The position numbers and the translations under genes were made by a program. From Aspergillus flavus (lineage: Eukaryota; Ascomycota; Eurotiomycetes; Eurotiales; Aspergillaceae): a DNA stretch of 64,000 bases. Shown piece after piece: positions 54,805-64,000 of this stretch; the stretch's first letter is position 1; each line of letters opens with the position of its first letter. The stretch lies in the NCBI RefSeq assembly GCF_009017415.1, contig NC_092410.1:1302001-1366000 (forward strand), written 5' to 3'. The notes below the pieces were generated by a model. That model worked only from the letters and a program-made list of their open reading frames with translations. It was not told where the DNA came from and ran no database searches.

Positions 54805-57447
54805 CTACGTATCGAGCTCTCCATCAAGCACACGGCGAGCAGCATCCAATCGCCGCCTCAATTGACGCACGCGCTTAGGATCTGGATCGGAGGAGGTCGT
54901 AATTGTCTGAAGATCCATGCAAACATCGCCCAAACTCTTGAACAACTGCTCTAAGAGGCGCGTGTCATCCTCGTTGATTCCCATGTTGCCATTGGCCACG
55001 GACTTGGGGTGGGGACTAGACGCCGCTCGCACAGTGGATACAAGGGAGGACACCAGAGATGTCGGAGTTGCAGACCCAGTCATAGATTGTCGGGGAGTCG
55101 AAAGATATTCCTCCTCATTGCTCCGGCTGTTCGGCTGTCTTCGGACCGCACGAGGCGTTCCCATCTCTGACTCAGACCCTGTCGAGTGCCGCTTTTCAGC
55201 AGCAGGTTCAGAAGTATAACGCTGATTACTACGTAATTCTGATCCCCTGTTAGTCTCCGGTGTGTTTGACCTTTCAGCAGTTAGTGGACTCACCATCATT
55301 AAATTTCCTGTCCCAATAAAGGACACTCTCAAGGTCGTCATGGTCTCCTTCAGTTGCAGTTTCGTACGATGCTACGGTGGACAGGGATGCCCCGCTGTTC
55401 GTGCGAGAGTGACGGACGTGAGGACGATCATGGATAGGCCGCGTTGTTTCGACAGACGAAGTTGAGACATTACTTGTTCGCCTTAACCTAGCCGAATAAT
55501 TGCCTAGGGCGCTGTGAAGGATGAAATTCTCGTAGTCAAATGCATCTTCACGTTCTTCATGAGGTCGAGAGTCAGAATTTGGGACCGCTGGAAATGCATC
55601 CAGGTCGTCATATTCCTCCAGAGGCTCGCGCAAGATCTCGCTCAGGGCTTCACGATCAATGTCAGACGAGTCGTCGGAATTGTATTCGCCTTCCTCTGCA
55701 TCCTCATACAGGCTCTCAATGACCGACCGCCCATCTTCGTCCACAGGTTCGATGACCTTTGGTTGCGGGGGTTTTGCAGTCGCATTAGGTATCTCGCTTC
55801 CGGAATGGCTAGTGACAGCCTCGTTGCCATCTCGCGCGTGTTTGTATTCTCCACTACGTCGGGGCTCTTGAGTAGGATCCGGACTCCGTCCCGCATTCGG
55901 TCGTAGTTGACTGTCTCTTAACTCCATTGTATTGGTGAAGTACTGATCTGCCGCCGTGAAAGGACTGGGAGTCCGCAGACTCTGCAAGCTACGTCGACGT
56001 AAGTTGTCCTCTTGTGCTTTCACTTTTAGACTGGAGATCTTTATGTGCAGACCCTTCATCTGATCTTGGAGATCCCTCACATGCAGCTGCGACTGGGATC
56101 GAGATGGAGGATCAGACACAGGGTAGACCGAATGAAGATCTTCTGCGCCCAAGGTATGATCCTCTGTATCTTCCGCTGAGATGCCCAGCCCACTAGGTGA
56201 ACCAGAACAGTCTTCCTGCAAGTTCGAGGGAGAAGCACGAGCGGAGTGCGGTTTTGACACAGAGGCACGGTGCGTAAGATAGGCTCTGCTTGGATCATAA
56301 CGGAATGTTCGCTCATCATTGTTGAAGTTCGAGACGCTGCTCGATCCTAGAGCACTGAGGGACCTGGACAGGTCTGGTTCGACAGTTGGCAGACTCGATT
56401 GGTCTACTGACGGCAAACGCGTTTCGCTATACACCCGGGAATGACGATTGTTACTAGTGTCCTGGGATGAGGTATATGTCGCACGAGGACGAGTCGATGC
56501 TCTGCGATCCGCACGGGAGATCGATTGATACAAGCCGCCAACTGGTTGACCCAGCCCCATTGCTTGGGGACCAGGGGACGGTGTTGGCGACGCTGAAAGT
56601 GATGGCGATGCCCGCATTGAAGACCGAGCCCGAGTCAGATTACCTTCCATGAGCTACAACGATATACATCAGTTCAAGTTCCATGAAGTAGCAACCCACT
56701 CTGTTCTTCTGCTTAACATACCGTGAGCCGTTTCTTTGCATTCTCCAGGATTCTTTCAGCTTCACTACTCAGAATTACCGACGATAGTTCATCATCAGGG
56801 CCTCCTTCTTCAGTAGTCGCCACCATTCTGCCAATAGAATTCTCCTTCATGATGCGAACAGCTTCAAGTAAATGGTCCTGGTCTGCAGCACGACCCTCTT
56901 GCGAGGCCCTCTGTCCACTCTGTTGATTTTTGGCCCCCTCCGATGAGGAAGACTCACTAGCGCCACTAATTGTAGAACTAGATGAGCTACTGCGCCCTCC
57001 TGCATCCTTGGCCTCCGTGTCCTCTGTCGTGCGCTGCGAGGCCGGTGAACCCGCCATTCGGCGATTATGCGTGACCTCCAAGGTGGGCCCAAATCCGCTT
57101 ACCGATGAGGTTGACGACATATCTTCCTCTCCGATATCAGACAGGCGACGACTCGCATCAACAGCGTCGTGTTGCCAAGTGTGACGCGGGAAAGACTTTT
57201 TCTGGGATCGGTGAGAAGCCATGGGGGCGCCATTACCATTGTAGTCTTGGGGAAAAGGTCGGTTGTTGTAGAACGATTGGAGATGGGACAAGGAAGGAAG
57301 ATTGAAGGGCGGCGAAGGAGTAGAGGATTCGCGCTCGCCTTCAAACGGCAGGATCATATCCGGGTTCGATAAAGTCGGCGACGGTGGAATCGCCGGTGGA
57401 GGCGGCCTGTGATGCCGGGCATCCTCCGTAGAGGAACCGTGTAACAT
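54805..57447 (-). CDS. large Ser-rich, mostly disordered conserved fungal protein
   Basis: Exons 57447..56722, 56653..55294 and 55238..54805 give 839 residues. I do not know its function. The first ~70 residues are Pro/Ser-rich. A short helical segment, H-L-L-E-A-V-R-I-M-K-E-N-S-I-G-R, and L-S-S-E-A-E-R-I-L-E-N-A-K-K-R-L form one conserved-looking module (about 195-240). A second, coiled-coil-like module is V-R-D-L-Q-D-Q-M-K-G-L-H-I-K-I-S-S-L-K-V-K-A-Q-E (about 440-470, quoted in short pieces), followed by R-R-R-S-L-Q-S-L-R-T-P-S-P-F. A Tyr/Asp/Glu-rich stretch with V-I-E-S-L-Y-E-D-A-E-E-G-E-Y follows. The C-terminus is helical, ending R-R-R-L-D-A-A-R-R-V-L. Such layout suits a scaffold or cytoskeleton/septum-associated protein, but that is only inference. 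Confidence 0.82.
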
Positions 57448-59072
57448 GCTTCCAAGTCAAATCTGGGGGTTCGTGCTCGACGGGGTTCAGAGGTAAGCCC
57501 AGATGCGTGTGGTTGATCTAGTTCGCGGGTCGAGAGAAACCACCAATTAAAGCAATGTCATCGGTGAGAACGTGCCCGAGTCTGGAGAAGGGCTAGAACT
57601 GCGCGTCACTGGAATGGAGGGATGAGTTTAATTCATAACTCGAGGTGAGATTTAATTGCCGTCGCAAAGCAAATCCAAGGTCAATGCAAACCCAATCAAG
57701 CGAGACAGGGCAGACGGAATTGAAAGAAAGAAAGAAAAGCAACGAGGCGCGACGAGGTTTATTAGGATTAAGAATTAAGATTAACAACTAAGAAATAGAT
57801 AACAGAGGTAATTAGTACAACAATAAGAAGGCGATGGATGGCAACACAGAGAAAAGAAAAGAAAAGAAAGAAAGAAAGAAGAAAGGTGACACGCAGCCAC
57901 CAGGCCCGAGGGAGAAAACAAAAAGGTATTAGTTAGTATTATTGTTTAGTTTTTTAACTAGTGGTGTTATTTATTCTTCTCTTTGGCTCTTGTTGTTTTT
58001 GACCCTGACCGACTCGAGTAAATGAAAAAAGAGTCCATAATAAATTTTCGTCGGTTTTGGCTGCGAAGCCCAAAGAGGTAAAGATCGGACCCGTGGGGGA
58101 GAGTCCACCCCGTTAATTAATAAATTGAAGGTCTCTTACCGAAATTGTTCTAACTATTGACCCTATCTTGGGCGTTGGGGAGGAGAGAAAATCTCCCCAG
58201 GAGGTGTATCAGACTGACATGGAATAACAGAGGAGAGTTGCATACATACATATTACCCTGCCCTGCATCATCAACACAAGGGTACTTGGACTTGGGACCA
58301 GGAAGAATCCATATCTAATAACATGTAATAATATTAAAACAAGCCACTGGACAAACCTTAAATCACCTGCAGGCGGAGATCATCATTTCAAGAGATGCTC
58401 TCACTCATGCGGCAAGAGGACGCCTTCGCTTTCTCTCTCTCTCTTTTGTTCATGCATAACAGTTGCACTACTATTTCATTGCCTTGTTTATTTAGATTAT
58501 TTTTTTCTTTCCTCTTTTTATCATGTTGACTACTCCATACGATTACCTAGTTTCTTACTTCCTATCTCCGAATTTTCATGTACCTTGACTGGTTTGTACC
58601 CCTGAATGGCTCGGGCTGATCCACGGATGCTTTAGGGTTGTCGTTCCAATGGTTCCGTGATGCTTTTAGTCTCGGTGTCAATGTACCTCTTCGAGAAGTT
58701 TCTCCCCCATCCTGTCAGGAAGTTATTACAATTCAGCTGGGTTCCAACGCCCTTAATTATACTCTGCTTGTTACAACCCCTGTTATGTTATATCCAAACA
58801 AGCCACCAACGTGACTAGTGTTTCGTAGATACCAGTCGATTACGCTGGGGATCATTCGTACTGAACAGTAAGGAACAAATCGATTGCTTTTTTATAACTT
58901 CATGGCCCTATACTCCCAGACCCTGTACAGATAAAAAATGCCAGTGCGAGCATATATCACAATGTGAGAACGGGAAAGATTGAGTTCCCAGAACCAATCA
59001 ACAACCCAGCCAATATTATACGGATTCGCGTGTCGCCCGTCAAAAGATAGGCCCCAACACAGTTCATCGATT
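57448..59072. other. intergenic region, no gene seen
   Basis: This is the leader/promoter side of the large disordered-protein gene and the 3' side of PUF6. It has AAAG microsatellites at about 57720-57737 and 57855-57880 and a CT run near 58430-58445. No gene is seen. Confidence 0.55.
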
Positions 59073-61232
59073 CTAGATCTTTTCCAGGAGCAACTTAGCA
59101 CCGCTGCTGGTTGGGCTTGATTTCTTCTTTCCATCCTTCCCAGATTCGGCAGCGGCCTGTTGCAAAGCCTTCTTACCCTTCTTCAAAGTCTTCAACAATT
59201 CAGCCTTCTTCTCGAACTCATCGGATTCCGTGAGGGCCACAACCACAAACACGTTGGATCCGGTAGCCCATGACATAATCTCCTCCTGAATCTGTTCATA
59301 CAGCAGTCCGTGGAAGTTCAACGGAGGCTGCACCTTCTCAACAACCTTCTCTACACTGTTGAACCGACCTCCTTGAACGAGAGACTTCAGCAGTCGTCCA
59401 ACAAAAGGCAAATCCTTGGTGTCGGAACGAGTTTTGGCAGCAACCGCGACAGCAGAGAGAGCCTCACTCTTGTCTCCGTCAGCATCAAAGAGAACCTCGG
59501 CAAGGAACTGGCATCCGAAGCTTGTCTCCAAGAGAGAGTCTGCGCGGGCTGCGATGAACTCAAGCAGGGTCGGTGACGCAGCCTTGATCAGTTCTTGGCG
59601 TCGGACAGATGGATCCTTCTTCGAAGTCTCCTGACGAATCTCACGAACTTCCTTCAAGACTGCCTGATCTATCTCGGGTAAGAGCCACTTGGTCCGGTCT
59701 CCTGCAAATGGAAACAGGATAGCGATACGGCCTGTCAGATCGGTAACCTGGTAGAGTAGCTCCTCATTCCGTGCCTCCGCGTCGCCGCCTTGGTTCAGTA
59801 GCTCAGGGTAGATCATCTTAGCTGTAAGCTTAGTGTCGTCGATAACTTCATATGCTGTCAAGAGAACCATATGGCCGTAAAGGTCACCAGCCATTAGCTT
59901 GATGGTGTCTTTGTAGAACCGCATAAGCAGTTTGCGGTCTTTGGCATTGGCATATGCCAAGCTTAGGCACATCAGACGCGAACCAGACGGGGTGAACGCT
60001 AAATTCTTGACAAGATCACCTTCTTCGTCACCTTTGAGCAGCTCGATAAACTCATTGGCCTCCGAGCTGCCAGGCTTTGTGTTGAGGAAATACTGCAACA
60101 TGGCATCGTGAAGCATTGTGAATCCAGTTGTACGCTTCTGGATCAGCTGGTTGACAAGTTCATGAAGGAAATGCATGATGGGCCCCCTCTTCTCCGGGTT
60201 CTCTTTAAGGATCTCAGAAAGCTCTGCAGTTGGCACCTTACCCTTCTCCTCCTTGAAGATACTGAATTCCGCACCATACCACTCGCGAAGAAGCTTTGCT
60301 TTCTGCTCCTTCGTTGCAACCTGCCGATAAACATCGTCCAAAATCCAAGATGCTTCGGGGTGTCGGATGAGGCGCTTGGCATGACCGTAGAACTCTGGGA
60401 TGATCAAGTCCCGAATCTCAGTATCGCCGTGGACGATCAGTTTACCGATCAAAAACTTAGCATAACGGCTCTGCGCAAGCTCATTGTAGTGACCCTTCAG
60501 CTCTCGCGCAATCTGCTTCCGTTGCTCGATATTTGCGTACTTCAAGGCAGTCTGAATAACACGAACCGAATCGTGCTTGAAGACGAAGTCTCTCACTCGT
60601 CCGGTGATGATGTCAAAAAGTTCGGCAATAAGCTTCTTTCTCTCTTCGAGCGGAACATGTGACTTTCGGCGCAGACGCTCCCACAGCTGCTTCGAGCGTT
60701 GAATCATATCGGCGTTGGGCTTTGCGGCTTTGCGCTCCTGTAAGAGGGCCTTTTGCTTTGCATGCGATTCGCGCGAGGATGTCTTGTCTGCAAAAGGTGA
60801 ACAGTCAGCTTGATATCTCGTATCGCGGGTGGAAAGCCTCGTTATCATACTTTTCGCAGCTTCTGCGTTGTCCGCAACCTTCTTGGGCTCCTCCTCGTTG
60901 TCGCTGTCATCTTCGTCTTCGTCATCATTGTCGCCTCCATCATTCATCTCAACATCCTCGTCCTCGAGATCGTCCAGGTCATCAATTTCTGAGTCTTCAA
61001 CATCGTCCAGATCAAAATCATCGTCATCTTCCTCCTCCTCTATAACCTTCTTCTTTGAAGCTTTCTTATCCTTCTTCTCGGGCTTTGAACTCTTCTTTGC
61101 CACGCTCTTCGAGCTGGATTTCTTCTCAGGCGCAGCCTTGGCTTTCTTCGTCGGCACAGTTGGTGTCTTGGTCTTCGTCCGCTTTCCCTTGCGCTCGTCG
61201 CCGGCGTCCACAGGACGCTTTACTCCGACCAT
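59073..61232 (-). CDS. PUF6: Pumilio-family nucleolar protein Puf6
   Basis: Puf6 (human PUM3) is a nucleolar RNA-binding protein for 60S subunit biogenesis and, in yeast, translational control of ASH1 mRNA. Exons 61232..60851 and 60787..59073 give 698 residues. The N-terminal ~130 residues are Lys-rich and then strongly Asp/Glu-rich, typical of nucleolar proteins. The PUF-like repeats start near L-W-E-R-L-R-R-K and include R-V-I-Q-T-A-L-K-Y, A-K-F-L-I-G-K-L and H-P-E-A-S-W-I-L. The C-terminal CPL region includes N-L-A-F-T-P-S-G-S-R and G-C-Q-F-L-A-E-V-L. The 63-nt intron (60850..60788) is a multiple of three and open, but splicing gives A-K-N-K-T-S-S-R-E-S-H-A-K-Q, which reads like the family, so I treat it as an intron. 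Confidence 0.94.
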   Translation of the reverse strand: MVGVKRPVDAGDERKGKRTKTKTPTVPTKKAKAAPEKKSSSKSVAKKSSKPEKKDKKASKKKVIEEEEDDDDFDLDDVEDSEIDDLDDLEDEDVEMNDGGDNDDEDEDDSDNEEEPKKVADNAEAAKSMITRLSTRDTRYQADCSPFADKTSSRESHAKQKALLQERKAAKPNADMIQRSKQLWERLRRKSHVPLEERKKLIAELFDIITGRVRDFVFKHDSVRVIQTALKYANIEQRKQIARELKGHYNELAQSRYAKFLIGKLIVHGDTEIRDLIIPEFYGHAKRLIRHPEASWILDDVYRQVATKEQKAKLLREWYGAEFSIFKEEKGKVPTAELSEILKENPEKRGPIMHFLHELVNQLIQKRTTGFTMLHDAMLQYFLNTKPGSSEANEFIELLKGDEEGDLVKNLAFTPSGSRLMCLSLAYANAKDRKLLMRFYKDTIKLMAGDLYGHMVLLTAYEVIDDTKLTAKMIYPELLNQGGDAEARNEELLYQVTDLTGRIAILFPFAGDRTKWLLPEIDQAVLKEVREIRQETSKKDPSVRRQELIKAASPTLLEFIAARADSLLETSFGCQFLAEVLFDADGDKSEALSAVAVAAKTRSDTKDLPFVGRLLKSLVQGGRFNSVEKVVEKVQPPLNFHGLLYEQIQEEIMSWATGSNVFVVVALTESDEFEKKAELLKTLKKGKKALQQAAAESGKDGKKKSSPTSSGAKLLLEKI

Positions 61233-61770
61233 GATTGTATTGGTTCCTTGATTTTCTTTCCTTCAGTTCCAAGAAAACCGGAATGTGTTTTTTCGAGGAC
61301 TTCCTGGCGAGCAAATTCGATACGTCACCCGCTGGAATTTTCCTTTATGTTTGAATTACCGCTGCGGATATTTCCCTTTTTTTTTTTTTTTTTTTTTGCT
61401 CCGAAGACCTGGGGCGGTCGGTCCGTTTGTCTTGTTTGCACTTTACTGATAAGGCCTCTGGTTCGCGATAAGCAACTGTACCTCTTACGGAGTAATCCGT
61501 ACTGTTCCCGTGGAATGAATATGAGTGGCGAAAGACAGTCTCGAAGAAAAATTTTATGAAGGAGCTTGAACTCTATTATTTGAGTACAACACAAAGAAAA
61601 TCATACAATCAATTCGGCCGTATGTATGCGTAGCAATGATGCTTCGGCCATCAGCGCGCAAGAATCCAAGTCAAAGCGCATATATTAGTCGTCGATCGGG
61701 AAGAAACCCTGATCAACCCCCCGAACGCCTACCCCATTCATTACCCAAATATATTATGGTTGCGAGGACC
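61233..61770. promoter_or_regulatory. PUF6 upstream region with RRPE-like motif
   Basis: This lies between the 226-residue gene (3' end) and PUF6 (start), both on the minus strand. A T-tract of about 19 sits at 61378-61397. AAAAATTTT at 61547-61555 matches the core of the ribosomal RNA processing element found upstream of ribosome-biogenesis genes in yeasts. Whether this motif acts in this lineage is not known. Confidence 0.4.
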
Positions 61771-62644
61771 TCACGCATCACGTAACTCCGACTCTAAAGT
61801 TGGTGGAGACTTCATAGATCCCAGTTCAGACCCTACATTGCTCTGTCCTCGTTTTCTGCCCGGGATGTGAAAGCCCAGTTTGGAGTTGTTTGACGTCTGG
61901 CTGTCATTTGTAAAGTCGCCGAGTCGCGAGAATAAGCCCTTCTTTTTCGGCTTGGCTTCGTTGTCATCGTCGAGTCCAACATCCTCGAATTGTTCTTCTT
62001 CCATCGATGTGGGTTGCTTTTCGAGGCCTCTTACGTAGGGCGATGATAGACGTGAGAAACGCGAATCAAGCGAGGTGCGAGAGGGCATTGCGTCGCTATG
62101 ATTTATAGGTGATCGGGCAGATATATCCTGGAATTAAAGATGCGTCAGATTCTTGAATATTCACTAGGGTGGGCAAAAGACTCACGAACGACCGACGATA
62201 CGAATCGAAGGATTCGCGGGATATTGAGAACGGCTCATTCTCATCGACGAGGTCGCGATGGTTCGAGGATCTATTGGAACCTGGGTACCTGCGCCAGAAG
62301 CTCTGTTTTTCCGGCGGAGATGGCTATTGGTAGATGGTTAGCCGCAGCGCAAAGATGCAATCACCAGCACGTGGTTATGGAGGGGATGTAGATTTACCGG
62401 AAGATAGGCCCCATTATCGTCGACCACTGTTTCGTGGGCAAATATTAGCGACGGCTCTACCCATTGTGAAGAAAAAGAAAAACATACCACTCAGTTTATA
62501 TTCAGGCGGTTCATTGTCGGTGCTTTTCCTGATATTCAATGGTGATGATTGATGACTGTCTGCGGACAAGCGACTAACGTTATCGGCTTCCCCGCTATTA
62601 GACGCGGCGGACCTTTTGGTGAGGAAGTTGCGGAACGGGGTCAT
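61771..62644 (-). CDS. small Ser-rich hypothetical protein, four exons with a 29-nt microexon
   Basis: Exons 62644..62488, 62426..62398 (29 nt), 62323..62186 and 62127..61771 sum to 227 codons (226 residues). I do not recognise a family. The start M-T-P-F-R-N-F-L-T-K-R is basic. The middle contains P-P-E-Y-K-L-S, then Y-L-P-P-S-P-P-E-K-Q-S-F-W-R-R, and E-P-F-S-I-S-R-E-S-F-D-S-Y-R-R. The end has K-P-K-K-K-G-L-F-S-R-L-G-D-F and G-F-H-I-P-G-R-K-R. It is Ser/Arg/Asp-rich and probably disordered with several short linear motifs. There is no signal peptide. The consistent frame across four exons and three good GT-AG introns supports it as a real gene. Confidence 0.78.
62398..62426 (-). other. 29-nt microexon
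   Basis: It enters in phase 1 after the GTATGT intron and leaves in phase 0 before a GTAAAT donor, encoding V-V-D-D-N-G-A-Y-L-P with the joined base. It is needed for frame between exons 1 and 3. Confidence 0.75.
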
Positions 62645-63910
62645 ATTTGGAGTAGGGAAGTGTTGGGGGAAATCTTTAAGTTGCGTAGAAAGTAATCGCA
62701 CTGCCCTACCGAGGCGACAACGGGTACAGAGGGTGAGGTTAAAGAGGGTTTAAATGGATCGTACGAGTGGTCCAAGTCAAGAGACACAACCTCACATGAT
62801 CGGCGCCTCGGCGGCGGTACAAATAATGAAATGGTGATTTATCCGTTTGATGTAAGGGAACGACGATCCCAGTAAGATAATTTATCTAATGTAAATTAGG
62901 GGCCCACTAGCCAGGTGTGGGGGGCAATTGGATTGGTTGGTTTTGTTGTGGGCTTCATAACGCACTGAACATATAGAGTAGTACAACCTTGAGCTTACTG
63001 CGAGCCAGTACTCTATATCTACTGCTTTCCTCGATAAAAAACGTATAAGTTATACTAGACGAGAGCTCAATGCTTCATGAGGGTGGTGGTACAGCTAGCT
63101 GCAGCTCTTTGGGGATATTGGGCTCGTTTATTGGGGTGGTCTTGTCATCTCAGAGATAAAATTAGGGCTTTCAGGATATACTCTACAAAGTATAGTAACT
63201 TACATATCATGAAAACTTAAACATGACTACACTGTATCTTGCCTTGGTGCTGCCTAGCATTCGATTGTTCTTATTGCAAGTCCTATGACTCCACGGTGTC
63301 ACCCTTCTTGGTCCTTTTCAAGGATTGGGTAATGTCTACGACGATGTGTTGAATCATCAGTTAGTGTAGTGCTGCAAATCTTTCTAGGGCACATGATTCT
63401 GTGACTCTACGTACTTATTACCAAAAGACGTCCTAAGCTGTGAAAATTTCATAGCACCTCAATGCGTGCGTAGATTCAATATAAGATGAAGGGTAAGCAA
63501 GCACGTCAGATGTCCAATATATTATGTCTCACTGTCCTCTTCACTTTCCCTTCCTGATGGGCTGTTTGAATCGTAGATTCCATTGCCGCATCTGATTTCG
63601 ATACCATATCACGAAGCTACCTGAATGTCGCCTACAGCAGTGTATGATGACACGATATAGTCATTTGTACAGGTTTTCACACAGCTGCCTACACCATCAA
63701 CCACGGTAACAACAGCTGGATTCTAACTCGAGTCAGAGTATTTATATCGCCCTTTGCCCTCCTTTCTACTTCCTTCTTCACAACCACCTGCAACTTTCAA
63801 GCATACCTCCAAGCAATATCAGCTACTTACAGGCACTTCTTTCTCCTTATCAAGTTACACTACCCTGTTCTACCAAGAACCTACTCACAAAATACTTTGC
63901 AACTACCAAA
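62645..63910. other. divergent intergenic region, no gene seen
   Basis: This separates the 226-residue gene (-) from the secreted-protein gene (+). It is A/T-rich in the middle. A TTTATAT element lies at about 63741-63747, ~165 bp before the next ATG, and the C/A-rich leader fits a highly expressed fungal gene. Confidence 0.55.
63741..63747 (+). promoter_or_regulatory. TATA-like element of the terminal secreted-protein gene
   Basis: TTTATAT lies about 165 bp upstream of the ATG at 63911, followed by a pyrimidine-rich stretch that may hold the transcription start. Confidence 0.4.
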
Positions 63911-64000
63911 ATGGTCCGTCTTCTTGCCCTTGCTGTTCTGGCCGCTGCCACCGTCGAGGTAGCCTCTGCTGTGGCCCTATCCACTCCACAAAGCCCCGCC
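63911..64000 (+). CDS. secreted protein, N-terminal fragment (cut by window end)
   Basis: Only 30 codons are visible. They encode a start M-V-R followed by L-L-A-L-A-V-L-A-A-A-T and a V-A-S-A-V-A-L cleavage-like region, which is a classic signal peptide with probable cleavage near residues 20-22. The ATG sits in a CAAAATGG context behind a C/A-rich leader typical of well-expressed Aspergillus genes. The mature protein lies beyond the window, so no function can be given; an enzyme, cell-wall protein or small effector-like protein are all possible. Confidence 0.65.
   Translation, partial: MVRLLALAVLAAATVEVASAVALSTPQSPA

Noticed and set aside
1..64000. Functional cluster of replication and chromatin genes, or a secondary-metabolite cluster
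   Set aside because: The genes belong to unrelated housekeeping complexes on mixed strands with independent promoters. No polyketide synthase, peptide synthetase, terpene cyclase or tailoring enzymes are present, and the co-location looks like chance.
1..64000. CRISPR arrays, insertion sequences, integrated viral genes
   Set aside because: None seen. The repeats present are microsatellites and homopolymers, and no transposase, reverse transcriptase or integrase motifs were found in any frame.

Overview
This window is a piece of nuclear chromosome from a filamentous ascomycete, most likely an Aspergillus- or Penicillium-like member of the Eurotiales. The evidence is many short GT-AG introns (about 40-120 nt), single genes on both strands without operons, pyrimidine-rich leaders and simple A/T tracts, together with a core fungal gene set (Sld3, Rsc7/Swp82, a homeobox regulator, Nug1, Dpb4, an Hst3/4-type sirtuin, Med16, Rpl35, Gos1, Atp10, a family X DNA polymerase, a Zn2Cys6 regulator, Puf6). 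I saw no bacterial, viral, CRISPR or intact transposon features. The species cannot be fixed from the sequence alone.

Layout. 1-2152: 3' part of the replication-initiation factor Sld3 (+). 2153-3944: empty convergent spacer. 3945-4544: small acidic protein (-). 4545-12938: gene-poor block with one tentative acidic ORF (6813-7754 +) and a faint direct repeat. 12939-15563: Rsc7/Swp82 chromatin-remodelling subunit (+). 16536-17726: secreted histidine phosphatase (-). 18519-20714: homeobox transcription factor (-), followed on its upstream side by about 7 kb without a convincing gene (20715-27778). 27779-28732: HAD sugar/glycerol phosphatase (-), divergent from the nucleolar GTPase Nug1 (29124-30884 +). 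31740-32827: DNA polymerase epsilon subunit D (+). 33305-35088: sirtuin (-). 37214-40449: Mediator subunit 16 (+). 40994-41773: ribosomal protein L35 (-), divergent from the Golgi SNARE Gos1 (42201-43027 +). 43381-44558: Atp10 (-), divergent from a BRCT-containing family X DNA polymerase (44866-47183 +). 48315-50890: Zn2Cys6 regulator with an N-terminal BED-like finger (+). 52153-53075 and 53564-53960: two small unassigned genes (-). 54805-57447: large disordered conserved protein (-). 59073-61232: Puf6 (-). 61771-62644: four-exon small protein (-). 63911-64000: start of a secreted protein (+), cut by the window edge.

The genes do not form a pathway or a secondary-metabolite cluster. Several share broad themes: replication and chromatin (Sld3, Dpb4, sirtuin, Rsc7, family X polymerase), transcription (Med16, homeobox, Zn2Cys6) and ribosome biogenesis (Nug1, Puf6, Rpl35). 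This may be no more than chance in a housekeeping region. I rebuilt the splice structures by joining reading frames; for every spliced gene the exon lengths sum to a whole number of codons.

I did not find a convincing undescribed system. The most notable observations concern gene architecture: an RPL35 gene whose first coding exon is only the ATG and whose last is Ala-stop; microexons of 22 and 29 nt; a Med16 intron bounded by an 8-nt direct repeat; and a developmental-type homeobox gene behind an unusually large empty upstream region.
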